64,000 nucleotides of DNA from Diplonema papillatum (lineage: Eukaryota; Euglenozoa; Diplonemea; Diplonemida; Diplonemidae): positions 1 through 64,000 of the forward strand of contig JAPJBO010000637.1 in assembly GCA_030068145.1 (NCBI GenBank). The letters run 5' to 3'. A program made the position numbers and the translations under genes. Of the stretch, positions 32,165-46,665 are shown one piece after another (position 1 is the first letter of the stretch; the number at the start of each line of letters is the position of its first letter). The notes beneath the pieces are model-generated. The model made no database searches and was not told the origin of the DNA. It was given only the letters and a program-made list of their open reading frames with translations.

Positions 32165-32330
32165 TCCTTTGTGTTGAGCGCTTTGCACCACAGGCACTGC
32201 ACCCAGATTTACCCGTGTTGGTGACATGCGGGTTACGGCGCAGGCCAACCTCACTCCAATCGAGGGTTGAGCTACAGCCTTTTGCCGCGCAGCCTCATCG
32301 ACCTCGCAACCAACAGGAAAGAAATATACA
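32165..32330 (+). mobile_element. SINE-like repeat, diverged copy
   Basis: Shares GTTGAGCGCTTTGCACC and CACCCAGATTTACCCGTGTT with the 20122/45424 family and ends in an A-rich stretch (AACAGGAAAGAAATATACAC). Confidence 0.45.
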
Positions 32331-32411
32331 CAGGAAGTGAAATACACCGCCCCCGGCCCGGCTCCCCCTTTTGACAAACGAAGAGGGGAGGGTGAGCAGG
32401 AAACCACCAGA

Positions 32412-32417
<6 letters not shown>

Positions 32418-32445
<28 letters not shown>
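32418..32445. repeat. (CT)n microsatellite
   Basis: Fourteen uninterrupted CT units. Confidence 0.95.
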
Positions 32446-32448
<3 letters not shown>

Positions 32449-32699
32449 CTCTGTTTCCACCCAGCGACTTCGCTCAAGTTTAGCGAAAGTCGACCCAGTA
32501 CGGAGAGGATCCGGCGTTGCCACGGCCTGCCGCGCAGCAAAGAACCAGCGGGAAATAATCCCTCCTCCGCCCCGCGAAGAAGAGCACGGCGAGGCGCCCA
32601 GAACCGCGCGCCACCGCCCTTCTGGGCAGCTTTCGTGGCAGCAGTCCGCGCATCGGATTGCTTGCTGCTGTCTATCACAGTCCAGCACGGGCTGCCATA

Positions 32700-32965
32700 G
32701 GCTAGTCACAGTCTATCAGTAGCTGTCAGCTGTCTATTAGCAGTCTATAGCAGTCTACTAGCAGTCTACTAGCAGTCTACTAGCAGTCTACTAGCAGTCT
32801 ACTAGCAGTCTACTAGCAGTCTACTAGCAGTCTACTACTAGCAGTCTACTACTAGCAGTCTACTAACAGTCTACTAACAGTCTACTAGCAGTCTATCAGC
32901 AGGTTATCACAGGCTAGCACGGGCTGCAATAGGCTTGTCACAGCCTATCAGCCGTCTATCAGTGT
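32700..32965. repeat. 11-bp tandem repeat (GCAGTCTACTA)
   Basis: About 15 close copies at 32745-32895, with degenerate AGTCTATCAG-like units on both sides. It ends directly upstream of the C2-domain exon. Confidence 0.93.
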
Positions 32966-33008
32966 CCTGGCTCAGTCACCGGTGTCCAGCACCCGCCCCA
33001 CTGACCCG

Positions 33009-33767
33009 ATGCTGTCGGTCGACGCGTCGTGCGGGGGCAGTCCGATGAGCACCTTCGCGCTGCCGCCGGCGGCGATCGGCGGCGCCGAGGCGCCGCCGGC
33101 CCGAGGCGACCGGGGGGGAGCGTCGCCGGCTGGCAGCCCCGCGCACTCGGCGGCGTCTTCCCCGCGGCTGCAGCGTGGGTCGCCGAGGGCGGCGGCCGCC
33201 GACACGGCGTCGCCGCCGCCGCGGAAGAAGAACCTCATTTTGAGCCTGTTTTCGCCGCTCTCCCCGCGGCCCCGGCCGAAGGACCTCGAGCCCAGCCCGC
33301 TGTCGTGGACGCGCGAGGAGGACAACGAGGCGCGGAGCCTGCGGGCGAAGCTCAGCGCGGCGGGGCTCGAGCCGTGGGAAGCCGACGCCCTCACGAGCCT
33401 AGAGCAGAGGGAGCGGACGTTCTTGGACAGCGGCATGGAGCTCCTCAGCAGCGCCGCGGTGCTGCTGGTGACCATGCACTGCGGCTGGATCCCGGAGAAG
33501 AACGCGAGGGTGTTCGCGGAGGTCAAGCTGCGCAGCGTGCTGAGCCACGGGAAGATCCTCAGCACCCACGACGACCCGCAGAAGTTCACGACCAAGGCGG
33601 TCCCGCCGGTCGCCGGCGAGAAGCACAAGTACGCGTGGGAGGACGAGCAGACGAAGCTGCTCATCCGCGCCCCTGACGCGCTCAGAGTCTCGCTCTACAC
33701 CTCGCGCGTCGTCGGCAAAGAGAAGGTCTGCAGCGTCGACGTCCGCCTCGCGAACCTGCTGCCCAAG
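33009..33767 (+). CDS. C2-domain-like protein, first exon
   Basis: Starts at ATG 33009 (MLSVDASCGG). Residues 1-100 are a disordered Ala/Pro/Ser/Gly-rich leader. Residues 105-170 are helical. About residues 170-253 resemble a C2 domain: QKFTTKAV, KYAWEDEQTKLLI, ALRVSLYTSRVVGKEKVCSVDVRLANLL matches the C2 core 'TK...W.e...f.v...L.v.vyd..gk...ig...i.L'. C2 domains bind phospholipids or proteins; the acidic calcium-binding loops are not evident. The exon ends at a consensus donor CCCAAG|GTTTTT (33767/33768). Thirteen bases on, a SINE-like repeat begins. No downstream exon was found, so the gene is incomplete here or truncated by the insertion. Confidence 0.6.
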
Positions 33768-33779
33768 GTTTTTTGCTTA

Positions 33780-34009
33780 TTTTTTTTTGTATAAGCACCT
33801 GCTTTGTAGGAAATGCTTGAGGAGACTGCCAGTTGCGATAGATCAAAGGAGGTAAAAAATGTGCTGTAGCCCACACGAAACACAGGTAAATCTGGGTTTA
33901 GTGGCGGGCGTAAGCGTTCAACAAAGAAGACCCACTTTGTAGTTGTATTGTTTTCTCCCCCTCTAGCCTCCTTCGAAATGAGCACGAGGCAGTCCCTCGA
34001 GTATTTCCA
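33780..34009 (-). mobile_element. SINE-like dispersed repeat, longer copy
   Basis: Minus-strand copy of the 20122 family. It extends about 80 bases further at its 5' side (AATACTCGAGGGACTGCC), as at 51101-51305, and ends in an A-run (T-run 33780-33788 on plus). Confidence 0.75.
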
Positions 34010-34137
34010 ACCAAACACGAACTGTTGGAGGAAATGGGAAGCTCGTCATGGGACGCCCGGCGTTTTCACTTGCGTCCTGAATCCAGCTTTTTTAACGTAA
34101 AACCGATCAGGCACTGCGTTCAACGAAAACAACTCTT

Positions 34138-34281
<144 letters not shown>

Positions 34282-34422
34282 AGTTTTGTATCAGCCGGTT
34301 GTGCGAGTGACGAGCTCTTATTCTTTTGTGTTAGCAGTGCATTGGTCGGTACACGTAAAACTTAGTGAACCACATGCAATCTACCGAAGCAGGCGAGTTC
34401 CGCTAGTGCGCACAAACAAATT

Positions 34423-34490
34423 GTGGTGTCTATTATTAGGGTCTAAGGGTTCGGTGCTTTAGGGTCTCCGGTTGACCGTTGAGGCTGGGA
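34423..34490 (-). repeat. Dispersed repeat (GGTCAACCGGAGACCC), copy 1
   Basis: Inverse copy of a segment also at about 54160-54220 and, diverged, at 63798-63850. The 34500-34860 stretch after it has no recognised gene. Confidence 0.7.
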
Positions 34491-34863
34491 GTCGGAAAAT
34501 AAACTCCCACGGCAGGAAATGGCGTAAATGCGGCGATAAGTCTGCGTGTATCCTTCGACGGGAATCCATTGTGTTTGAGCAGGTTGGAAAGGATAAACGA
34601 TTTCATTGCCGATCGAATTTGTTCTTGAACGCCACGGTAGGGGATGGTTCTGGGCGCAGTATTCCGGCAGAGCGCGTTGTTCGTGACCGAATGATCGTGG
34701 CCCCAAAGTTTCGCTCTCGCGACAGTTTCCCAAACAACCTTCACACATCTGCAGGTTGGTGCCAACAATGCCAAAAAACACCTGGTGTGGGAAGAGCTGC
34801 GACTCAACTACTCCCTCTCCAAGGCCAAGGACAGATAGGACAGGTGAGCAACGATTGCCTAGA

Positions 34864-35010
34864 ATGTACGTGTGAAGGCAGGTAAACCTGAAAATGACAA
34901 CAGAAGGTGCCTCCAATCATTTGCCCCGCCCTTCTCATTGTACGTGTGAAGGCTGGTAAACCTGAAAATGACAACAGAAGGTGCCTCCAATCATTTGCCC
35001 CGCCCTTCTC
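34864..35010. repeat. 73-bp tandem duplication
   Basis: GTACGTGTGAAGGC(A/T)GGTAA through TTTGCCCCGCCCTTCTC occurs twice in a row, almost identical. Confidence 0.93.
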
Positions 35011-35094
35011 AAAGGCTCGCGCAACGACAGAACAAACACCACCACAGCTCAAGCTCGGTGCGCCAGGGCGCAGATTTGCCTTGTCGGCCACGAA

Positions 35095-35790
35095 AGGCTA
35101 CGGCCGCATCGAGTTTTCGATCAGAAGGCTGTGACACGTGTGTTCGTCGCTTCTGCGAAAGTGACATGCTCGGTTCCAGCTAAGCGCACCGCACCCATCA
35201 GACGCGTGCATGCCATCTTTGCTGCGTACGCCACACCCGCAGCCCTGATCGAGCTTTCGATCAGAAGGTACATGCGTGGTACAGGCTCGGTTGCATCCTC
35301 CAGTAAAACGATCCACCAAGACGCGTACATGCCATCTTTGCTCGTCAGTTGTGTCCCAAGCAGCTTGCGCCACATTCCGGATATCCGTAGAACACCGGTT
35401 CAGGCTTGGGCTCTGCCCTGTTCACTCGCCGTTACTAGGAGCATCGCCGTTGCTTCCTTTTCCTGCGCTGAGTGATATGCTTAAGTTTAGCGCGTAGGTC
35501 TTCAACAGCTGAGGTCGGTACGCCACCCTGCAGCTCTGACCGAGCTTTCGATCAGAAGGTACATGCGTTCGTCGCTTCTGCGAAAGTGCTAGGCTCGGTT
35601 GCATCCTCCAGCAAAAGGACCCACCAAGATGCGTACATGCCATCTTTGCTGCGTTCGACGCCGTGCAGCCCTGTCCGCTACAATTGCAGCATCCGTATCG
35701 AGCTCGATCAGAAAGCTGTGGCACACGCGTTCGCCGCTTCTGCGAAAGAGACAGGCTGGGTCGCACCCTCCAGTCTCGCGACACACCCAA
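35095..35790. repeat. Degenerate tandem array
   Basis: At least four imperfect units share TCGATCAGAAG, TTCGTCGCTTCTGCGAAAG and CATGCCATCTTTGCT in the same order. Not coding. Confidence 0.8.
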
Positions 35791-36222
35791 GACGGTTTGC
35801 TGTGGCCAGCCATTCCTGCTCTGAGAGTTCTTCAACAGCCGAGTTTGCCGAGACTCAATGCGCCCAAGTCATTGTCTCTCCAGTCAGCCGCCACAAAAAG
35901 ACGCGACCCGATGCAGGAGCTTAGGATCACCCCCCAGTCTCTTTTTGGAACTTGCGGGTTGCCCTTCACTGCTATATAACGAAGCAGTATTGGTAAACCC
36001 CCCTCGCTTTACTAAATAGTAGTTGGCAGCGTACTACGTTTAACTTACCAAAAAAGCAGGTAAGTTCCGCTAGTGCGCCATACTATTTTCTTAGCACTTC
36101 CAGTCGGTTGCCTACGGTAAGGAAGGCTAGAAATAAATCATTTGCCGCAGGTCACCCAGAGGCTTTCAAAAAAACCCAGAGTCTCAAGCCTCCCGAAACG
36201 AACTTCAGTCCACAAAAGGGCG

Positions 36223-36474
<252 letters not shown>

Positions 36475-36587
36475 AATCCTTTATCCTGTCCCGAGTTTAT
36501 TCCTCAATCACATGCAACCCATGCTGTGCTGTGGATTTCCCAAATGGCAGCAAAACGGTGAAACAAGAAAACATCATATCGTATCCG

Positions 36588-37157
36588 TCAGGCACAGAAC
36601 ATGAACCAAGAAGAAAGGAAAGAAAGGGCCGAGAGACGGCACGAATAACTGGGAAGGAGGGAGTGCAAACAAGAGATGGTCTCCTGCGAGCCGTTCTGGG
36701 GTGTGGACTCGAGGCGGCCTACGCGGCTGGCGACGTCACCCAGCAGCGCCATCATCCGATCCAAGCGCGCCTCCAAAGCCGAACCAATGGCCGGGGGTGC
36801 GACCGGGACCGGAACACCTGAGGGATGATTCCGGGCAACGCAGCGGCGCAAACCTTCCACATCGGCCTGCTCCAGCTCCAAGGCGACGCCAACCAACGAG
36901 GGGGCGCTGACACTACCGATCTCGGCCATCGGGACCGCCAGCGCATCGGCCAAAACTCCCCGCAACTGCATGATGGATGCATCGTCACACTGGCCCATAA
37001 CCCGGACGCAGCCGGCCCGCATGTCGCCGACATCAAGGTTGCGGCGATGTCTCGGCTCTGAACCGAACTTTTTCTTCCAAGCAGCAGCGAGGGGTGCCGG
37101 GAAGTAAAAGTCGTACCGTTCTCTGTCCGGGAGCGGAGAGCTTGGCGGGGCAGACAT
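36588..37157 (-). CDS. Possible small exon or ORF, function unknown
   Basis: The minus-strand frame from ATG 37157 (MSAPPSSPLP) is GC-rich and protein-like to about 36690: RYDFYFPAPLAAAWKKKFGS, a Gly/Val/Leu-rich middle, then ALEARLDRMMALLGDVASRV, a likely coiled-coil. It then reads into non-coding DNA. The credible part is flanked by a 27-base direct repeat (GAAGGAGGGAGTGCA..CAAGAGATG at 36651-36679 and 37163-37190). This suggests a transposed or duplicated segment. No family is recognised; a gag-like transposon protein is one possibility. Confidence 0.35.
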   Translation of the reverse strand: MSAPPSSPLPDRERYDFYFPAPLAAAWKKKFGSEPRHRRNLDVGDMRAGCVRVMGQCDDASIMQLRGVLADALAVPMAEIGSVSAPSLVGVALELEQADVEGLRRCVARNHPSGVPVPVAPPAIGSALEARLDRMMALLGDVASRVGRLESTPQNGSQETISCLHSLLPSYSCRLSALSFLSSWFMFCA

Positions 37158-37346
37158 TCTTCGGGAAGGAGGGAGTGCATACAAGAGATGTAAGGCAGTG
37201 CGGTTCCTTTTTGGCCTGTTCGTTGTTTGCATCAACCAGCCTTTCCAACCTCGTAAAAGAGTGGAGAAAACAAGAATGCATCGCCCTTCTCGTGGACAGG
37301 ATAGGATTTCACTTGACGCGCCTTCGGCGCTCAAGCTAGCTTGCTA

Positions 37347-39889
<2,543 letters not shown>

Positions 39890-40035
39890 GCGAACAATCT
39901 TACGGGTTGCTTCCGTGTGTTGTGCGGGCTACAAAGACGTACTCAGCGCGTTTTGGTGGTTGATCAGAGTTCCTGCTCTGAAAATGAAACAGGGCGAATA
40001 CAACCGGGAAAACGATCAACTGGCACGCACACGCA
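39890..40035 (+). repeat. Dispersed repeat (TTTTGGTGGTTGATCAGAG), copy 1
   Basis: Homologous to 60600-60790 inside the RdRP gene's third intron and, more diverged, to 42790-42910. The shared core reads CGTTTTGGTGGTTGATCAG and ACGATCAAC. Probably a fragment of one transposon family. Confidence 0.7.
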
Positions 40036-40099
40036 AAACGGAGCGCCTGCCTTTTTTGATCCAAGCTAACCGGGCAGCCGATCTTCCTTGAAAACCGAC

Positions 40100-41660
40100 A
40101 GCACCGAGTAGCACACATACAAAAAGGTAAAGTCGCGCAGATGCTTCCGCAGTCAACTGCTGCATCGAGCTGCCTCGACGGCCCCATTCGCAGCGTCCGG
40201 TACGGCCCTCCTGAGAAGGATCGACTCATAGTTGCTCTATCAGCACCACCCGGATGTTTCCCCAGCATTTTTTGTGGACCCGAACGAGAGCGCTGAGCCT
40301 CACGCATCGGCACTCTAGTGTGTTGAAATCCGCAGTCCTCCCTGACAAGAACTGAAAACCAAGGTTGCTTCTGAAATAGCCACCCGGGCGTTCCCCCAGC
40401 ATTTTGTGTCCCCTAAAGACTTGCAGAGAGCACCGAGCCTCGCTTGTGGGCGGCCAGAGACTCCTGCATCCCAAGCCATTCAGCGGTGATAGATAGGGTC
40501 TCCCCCGGAAAGGACTGAAAGCACAGAGTAGCGGGTTGCTTCAAAAGAAGAGACACCCGACACTGCAAGCTGCCATCGAGCCCCCGCTTGTGGGCCGATT
40601 CATAGCGGCGAGCGTGTGTGTTAGATTCGCAGAGCGTCCGATAGGGCCCGAGTCGTTGTTTCGTAAATAGCGTTCACCCAGCATTGCGCAGTGAGTACCC
40701 AAGGAGAGCCTTGTGCCTCGCTAGGGGTACCTGCCGGCAATCGCGCTCTCTTCGACCGAAAAAAGCAGAGTAGCAAGGTTCTAGAGTTAACCCGTTAACG
40801 GACGGAGGGGAGGGAGGTTGTCCAGCGCGCAGAAAGCCTTCCGGGGAATCTGTGGAGTCGAGCTCGAGAGTTTTACGACTCCGAAATGGGCAACCTGGTG
40901 CTCCTTCGAAAGGATTCGTAAGACATCTCTTCACAGCACCAAACATTGATCCTTTTTGACATGTCTCTGCTCTGGAGGCCCAGTGTCCGAACTCCAGCTC
41001 CGGTTCTGGCTTTTTTGACATAAATATTTGTCCCCAGGGTTAGAGATTTTTGCTTCATAAAGAGCTGTTTCTCCAAGCGTTTCGTAGAACGAGAGCATCA
41101 AGCCTCGCACGTGGACAGGAAGGTGGAAATCTCGTCTTCAATCCATGCCATCCCAGCGGCTGGTACTGGCACCTTGGAAAGGACTGAAAGCGTGGAGTAG
41201 CACCGGAGTCTCCCAGATGTTTTCCATAAGCGCCAGCTTGAACGGAAATGCTCAACGATGCTGCCTGACAAAGAACAGAAGGGATCCCAAGTGCTGTAAC
41301 TACCGAACCACGTGTTGAACGGACGTGAGGTCATGCGGGTCTACCCACGACAAATCACACAAACACAACAGGTCAAAGTCCTGAGTAAGCAACACACGGT
41401 GGTGTAAGCGAAGAACAAATCAGATTGTGTTAGTATTGTATTTTGCCCCTCTACCTCTATATGTCCTCCCTTCCATTCGGAGTCGAAGCAGCTACGTCAA
41501 GTATTCTCTCAGGCGTCAACTGGACCAGAAAGAAGAACAGAAGCGACACTCGTGTGTAGATCTGCAGAGCGTCCGATTGGGGCCTCTATGAGAAGGACTG
41601 AAAACACAGCTCTGTAGCGAAGCCATTCCGGCGCGTTCATTTGCCCTTGGCCTAAACCCC
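40100..41660. repeat. Degenerate satellite-like region
   Basis: Several diverged units share GGACTGAAAGC(A/G), CAGAGTAGC, CCCAGCATTTT and CAGAGCGTCCGAT. A dispersed repeat (see 27291-29326) lies at 41262-41365. No gene seen. Confidence 0.6.
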
Positions 41661-42789
41661 TGGAGTAGACTGTTCGGCAGGAGAGGCACCCCCTCTCACC
41701 CACGGCAAAGAACGAAGTTGCCGACAGCCGCACCTCTCCTAACCATCGTTGCATCGTCGCAGGAAATCCTGAGGGGATCCTTCTTTTGCGGGGACGTGTG
41801 GTGGGTGAAAGGAGGGAAATCCCACGAGAAACGGAGGATGATAATAATAAGATATAAACTTTCCCGGACAGGTTCATAGCGGCTTCTAGGTGGGGAAGGA
41901 CGGCCGTCCAGCACACGATTGCCGGGAACCTTCAACCGTCGAAGAACTCAGGGTTGGGGGATGGACCTCTGCCTCTGCAGCCCTTCTCCACGCTTCGCCA
42001 GATTTCAAAAAGGTGGTTAGGCACAGCGCACCAGATTTCCACTGAGACGGTCCCGAACAGAAAGAGTGGATACGATCCCGCAAGTAGCGCACAAGCTGCT
42101 GCGTCGGCTCCGCTTGCGTCTATTGTGGGAGCACGAGTCTGAGCGACAACCAGGCTGTTCACTTCACCGGAATGCAAGAAGAGGTTGGCCATTGTCATCA
42201 ACTCTTTTATTCACAACGAGTCATTGTTCTGAGTAACCACATCCTCATAGCTAGATTGAGCAACAATGCCACGTAGATGGGTTTAATACAAAACGGGTTC
42301 GTGACGGAATGGAGTATACACGGGTTATCTTACAAGCATCACACTCAGCTAGCACCTGAGAGACCCGCTTTTCTGGTGTGACTCGCACTATAACTCCAGC
42401 TTCTGCGGCTGGACACCACCGCATGGGCCAAACCACGTAAATTAGCGTGTGCATTAGGTGCCTCAGGTGACCGTGTCAATTACGAACCATCTGGACCCCA
42501 AACCGGGGCTATGAAACAGTAATACGTTTCGGGGACGCGCCAGCTTGACCTTGGCGGACACAGTTCGGCGTGGGGGGTGGGATGTTCTTCTCTTTTTCGT
42601 CATCTTCTTCTTCTAATTCGTCGTCGTCGTCTTCTCCTTCTTCTTATTCGTCTTCTTCTTCGTCAAACCGCATTCTTTATGCGCGACGCGCGAAGAATCC
42701 TTCTCGAGAGGGATCACGCGCATCCGTATCGTTACCCAATCCAACTGAATACTTTTTGTCCGCCCATTCTTTAGTGCCAACAATCGTGC
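41661..42789. other. Intergenic with a TCT/TCG-rich tract
   Basis: No gene seen. Bases 42585-42665 are a pyrimidine-rich TCTTCT/TCGTCG tract. A fragment at about 42385-42415 (CTCCAGCTTCTGCGGCTGG) belongs to a dispersed family also at 44300, 45150 and 45290. Confidence 0.6.
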
Positions 42790-42910
42790 GGGGTGCCCCG
42801 CAATGCATTGTGCCGGCTTAAAGGCGTACGCAGCGTGTTTTGCTGGCGGACCAGAATCTCTGGCCCTAAGATGGGCAAAACCAGGCAACCGATCCAACCA
42901 AAACGAAGCG
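42790..42910 (+). repeat. Dispersed repeat, diverged copy (see 39890)
   Basis: Aligns with 39890-40035 and 60600-60790 around GCAGCGTGTTTTGCTGGCGG. Heavily mutated. Confidence 0.5.
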
Positions 42911-43171
42911 CCTGTCCTTTATTTGCAAACACCGCGTTCAAGCAAGCCCCCCTTCATCACATGGCATGCGAGGCCATGTCGTTCACGGCGGAGTCTGTCC
43001 AGTCTCGGATACTGGAATTTGGAAAGGGGAGGTACCTACCTGTGATCTAAATCGGAGTTGCCAGCCTCCTCGCGGTGGTCCCCGTCAACGTGCGCAAGCA
43101 CGGCTAATGCACAGTGCGCTGCTCAGGGTAGTTGAAGGCCTGCCAGTGGTCCCGAGGGACGATAGTATAAA

Positions 43172-43322
43172 TTTGTTGCATTAGTGTGATTGTCAGGCCT
43201 TCGACTACCCTGAGCAACGCACTAAACGATAGTACTAATGCAATCCCTTACTACACCTGTTGTAGCATAGTGCGTTGCTCAGGGTAGTCGAAGGCCTGAC
43301 AATCACACTAATGCAACAAATT
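43172..43322. repeat. Hairpin, about 54-bp arms
   Basis: TTGTTGCATTAGTGTGATTG at 43175 is repeated in inverse ending near 43320. Arms are about 54 bases, the loop about 42. A third partial copy (TGCTCAGGGTAGTTGAAGGC) lies at 43119. Likely a small inverted-repeat transposon. Confidence 0.88.
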
Positions 43323-45112
43323 GTGGGTGGTGACCCCCTCCGAACAGCCTCCCTGGCCCCGGCCCACGCCTGATGCCGCAACCCCTTAACCCGGGCGGCG
43401 GCGCCTTGGCATGAGCTAGGAACCTCAAGGGGAGCAGCGCGAGAGGCATCATCCACGCTTCAAAGGCCCACACACTAGTGCAACGAATTTACACCTGGGT
43501 GTGGGAGGAACCCGCACGGCTGTTTTGTCAACAGAAAAATTTGTAGTTGGCGACTAGTACTGGTCATGAGCAGACCTATACCTACCTGCCGCACTGGACT
43601 GAGACTGGCCTAGTGGCTTCAAACGGGGTTTCCGCGCCCGCGGCGCAGGTGTTTTTTCCTTCCACGATGAGCGAGGAAACACACGCCCCCGAGCAAAAAA
43701 AACGGTGTTCGGTCCCGAATCTGGCAGCGCCAAAAAACTTATTACCCACACCGCCCAAGCTCTAACTCATCTAGGGAGAGAGGATTTTTACTATAGCGGA
43801 CTTTTTTCCCACGAAAATGGGGGGGGGGGGGAGGGACCTACCCACCCCAGGCCCTAAAAACGTCTCTATACGCTGGTTGACAGCTGCACCATCAACGCAG
43901 CGTGTCCGACTCGTCGATACCGGCTCCTGATGACTCGCGGCGGCACCTGCCGAGCTATTGCAGTTGGTATACGGACAGTTATAGAAAACAGTGCAGCATT
44001 GTAAGGAAGTACACAACACCAGGTACCAGTGGGCGTGAACGTGTGGGAAGTAACGAACCATCGATAGCAGCGAGGGGTGCCTTTTACGTGCCGTTTACGA
44101 GCTACCGGGCACAATGAGATAAAGCTTTTTGAATCGAAAGCCGGGCCCAGCTACTCTCAGTGTGTGAGTGGGTTCACCACCTAAATCGGGGGGGGGGGGG
44201 GAGGGACCTACCCACCTCTGAGCCAAATTTGCGGGAAGAAATTCCGCGATAGTAATAATCCTCTCCCCCCTAGTGACCGTAAAATTCCGGAACCTACTGT
44301 AGCTCCAGCTTCTGAGACTGGGCTCCACCGTGTAGGCATATATTACTAAGACCCCCTCCCGGAACAGGACCAGAAGTCCCTTTCCCAAGGATCCACCGAC
44401 GAGCTCTAACTTCGGAATGGTCTGGCGATGAGCGAAGCACGAGAAGAAGAACGAGGTGCACACAACACCGCGCCTGGTTTCATTCCCAGCAGAAGGAGTC
44501 CCGCGTCCTTCCCCCCCCCCCTTTTCCCCTTTTCTCTGTTTTTCTTCCCACACAAGAACGAACGCAAGAAAGCTTGATGCTAACATCAAACATGCATGAA
44601 AGACAGACATTGCTAAGTATTAAACTCAGATTCTCTCCTCCGATCATATTAGCAATTCTCCAGTTTTAGGCCACGCCTTCAAAGCCGCTAGCTGAATCGG
44701 GGTGGGAGCAGCGTCGCTGGGTTTCGGCTCCGGACGTAATTAGGTATAGGGCGCTGGATAGGGCAGGGGGTGTACGTAGTCGTTGACCAACAGTGCCAAG
44801 GAAAGAACACCAACCCCCGCCTTGAATGTCGACCGTAGGCAGAAAACACGACCCTTCTTAAAGTCGAAAAGTCTAAAACTAGCTACGTATACCTGGCTGC
44901 CCTGGATGGGAGGGAGTGGATGCGCACTACCCCGGAATTGGTCGGGGCAGTGTTGGGTGCCTGTAATGGTAGTATTTCTCTCCTGCGGTCTCTCCCCGGC
45001 ATAAGCCGAGCAACCCCCACCGTGCACGTGCACAGTGGAGTCCAGCAGTCAGAAGCTGGTGTTAAAGCTGGAGTTAGAAAAAGCCGGTGGCTTTGCACGC
45101 GTTTTTGGTTGT
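43323..45112. other. Intergenic with G-runs
   Basis: No gene. Two similar G-run blocks followed by GAGGGACCTACCCACC occur at 43818-43852 and 44190-44216. Confidence 0.6.
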
Positions 45113-45390
45113 AGCACGCCGGCTTTTCGGGTGCGACTCGGGCACACCCTCTTCAACCCCAGCTTCTGAGGCTGGGCCTCACCGTGTGTGCATCCAACGG
45201 GGTCGAGGGGAGGTGGTAGCGACCGGACCACCACCATAGGTGGGTGCAACGTGCGACCCGCTTATCGGGTGCTTCTCGGGCACACCCTCTTCAACCCCAG
45301 CGTCTGAGGCTGGGCCTCACTGTGTGTGCATCCAACGGGGTCGAGGAGAGGTGGGAATGGCCGGACCGCCACCATAGGTGGGTGCAACGT
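45113..45390. repeat. About 127-bp tandem duplication
   Basis: Two nearly identical units contain GGGCACACCCTCTTCAACCC and CATCCAACGGGGTCGAGG. Confidence 0.92.
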
Positions 45391-45423
45391 GCGAAGTCTC
45401 GGTGGGCCGGAGATGGCCGAATT

Positions 45424-45569
45424 TGTTGAACGCTTACGCCCGCCACTAAACCCAGATTTACCTGTGTTTCGTGTGGGCTACAGCACATTTTTACCTCCTT
45501 GATCTATCGCAACTGGCAGTCTCCTCAAGCATTTCCTACAGAGCAGGTGCTTATGCAAAAAGAAAAAGC
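45424..45569 (+). mobile_element. SINE-like dispersed repeat, plus-strand copy
   Basis: Starts GTTGAACGCTTACGCCC and ends in AAAAAGAAAAAG. This is the clearest orientation showing an A-rich 3' tail. Confidence 0.75.
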
Positions 45570-46319
45570 AGTGTGTTCTCGCGTCCTGTTGCGGGGCTCC
45601 GCGCATTCTGCAGTTCCGGCAGCATGAGCGAGTCGCGCTGCCATCCTGACTCAGCTGCAACCCGGTCCATCCCCTCTTGATAGACCGAAGAATACAGCAC
45701 CGGGCAATTCGGACTAGGGATGGACCTGATAGACCGTGGTGGACCGTGATTCACTGTGATAAACAGCGGCAGGCACTTCGATGCAGTTTCAAGAGATAGG
45801 GACCGACTCACAAGTGCCGCAGCAGCAACCACACCTTTCGCGTTTGCAGGGGTTTGCGGGTTTGCGGGTTTGCGCGTGCAACCATGGGTGGTAGGCGATC
45901 CCACTGCCACATCGGACGCGTGAGCTGCACCTGCATTAGTCACTGGGTAGAGCTTTAAGGAAAGTCCGAACGTAACCCCTGTTCTCGTCGGCTGTCGTCC
46001 TCCCCTCGGAGCTGCATCGTTTCCAGAACCAAGGGGGCGGCGCGTATCGACAAACCGCAAGCACAAGCGGGTAACACACCGACTCCGGCCTCAGCAGTGT
46101 GTTGCGATCGAACTCACCAAGGGGATGATATGCACCACGTAGAATACCCATCCACCTACGTAGCACCCTACAGGGGATATAGTCGGGATATGGTGCATAT
46201 GGGTAACGTTAAATCGGGCGCAAGCTCGGTGTTGCTTCATTGAACCCGAGAACGACTCTCGCTTTTGTGCACCGTGGAGCCATCCGCCGATGTGGGGTTT
46301 TCGGACTCCTCTCCAAAAT
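45570..46319. other. Intergenic
   Basis: No gene recognised. Short GGGTTTGCGGG patch at 45848-45872. Confidence 0.55.
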
Positions 46320-46665
46320 CGAACCCGAGCTCCCCGGTCATTTCGGGGTATATGAGGGTGTAGGGGTCAAATCGGGGTCGTGTGGGGGTCATTTTTGCTT
46401 GCCCGTTGCTCCACACTACCGTCACAAAGCGCATAGGGCAGAAGCTTCCGTGCGCCCCGGTGTACGTTCACCTTAACCCGAGCTCCCCGGTCATTTCGGG
46501 GTATATGAGGGTCATGTGGGGGCCAAATCGGGGTCGTGTGGGGGTCATTTATGCTTACCCGTCACTCCACACTACCGTCAACAAAGCGCTTAGGGCAGAA
46601 GCTCTTGCGCACCGCACTCTCTCAGTGCGTCCCGGTGTACGTTGGTCACCTTAACCCGAGCTTCA
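46320..46665. repeat. About 165-bp tandem duplication
   Basis: Two units begin CCCGAGCTCCCCGGTCATTT and include TCGGGGTCGTGTGGGGGTCA. Confidence 0.92.

Noticed and set aside
32982-33008. GTG start for the C2-domain exon
   Set aside because: A standard ATG follows at 33009 and eukaryotic GTG starts are rare.
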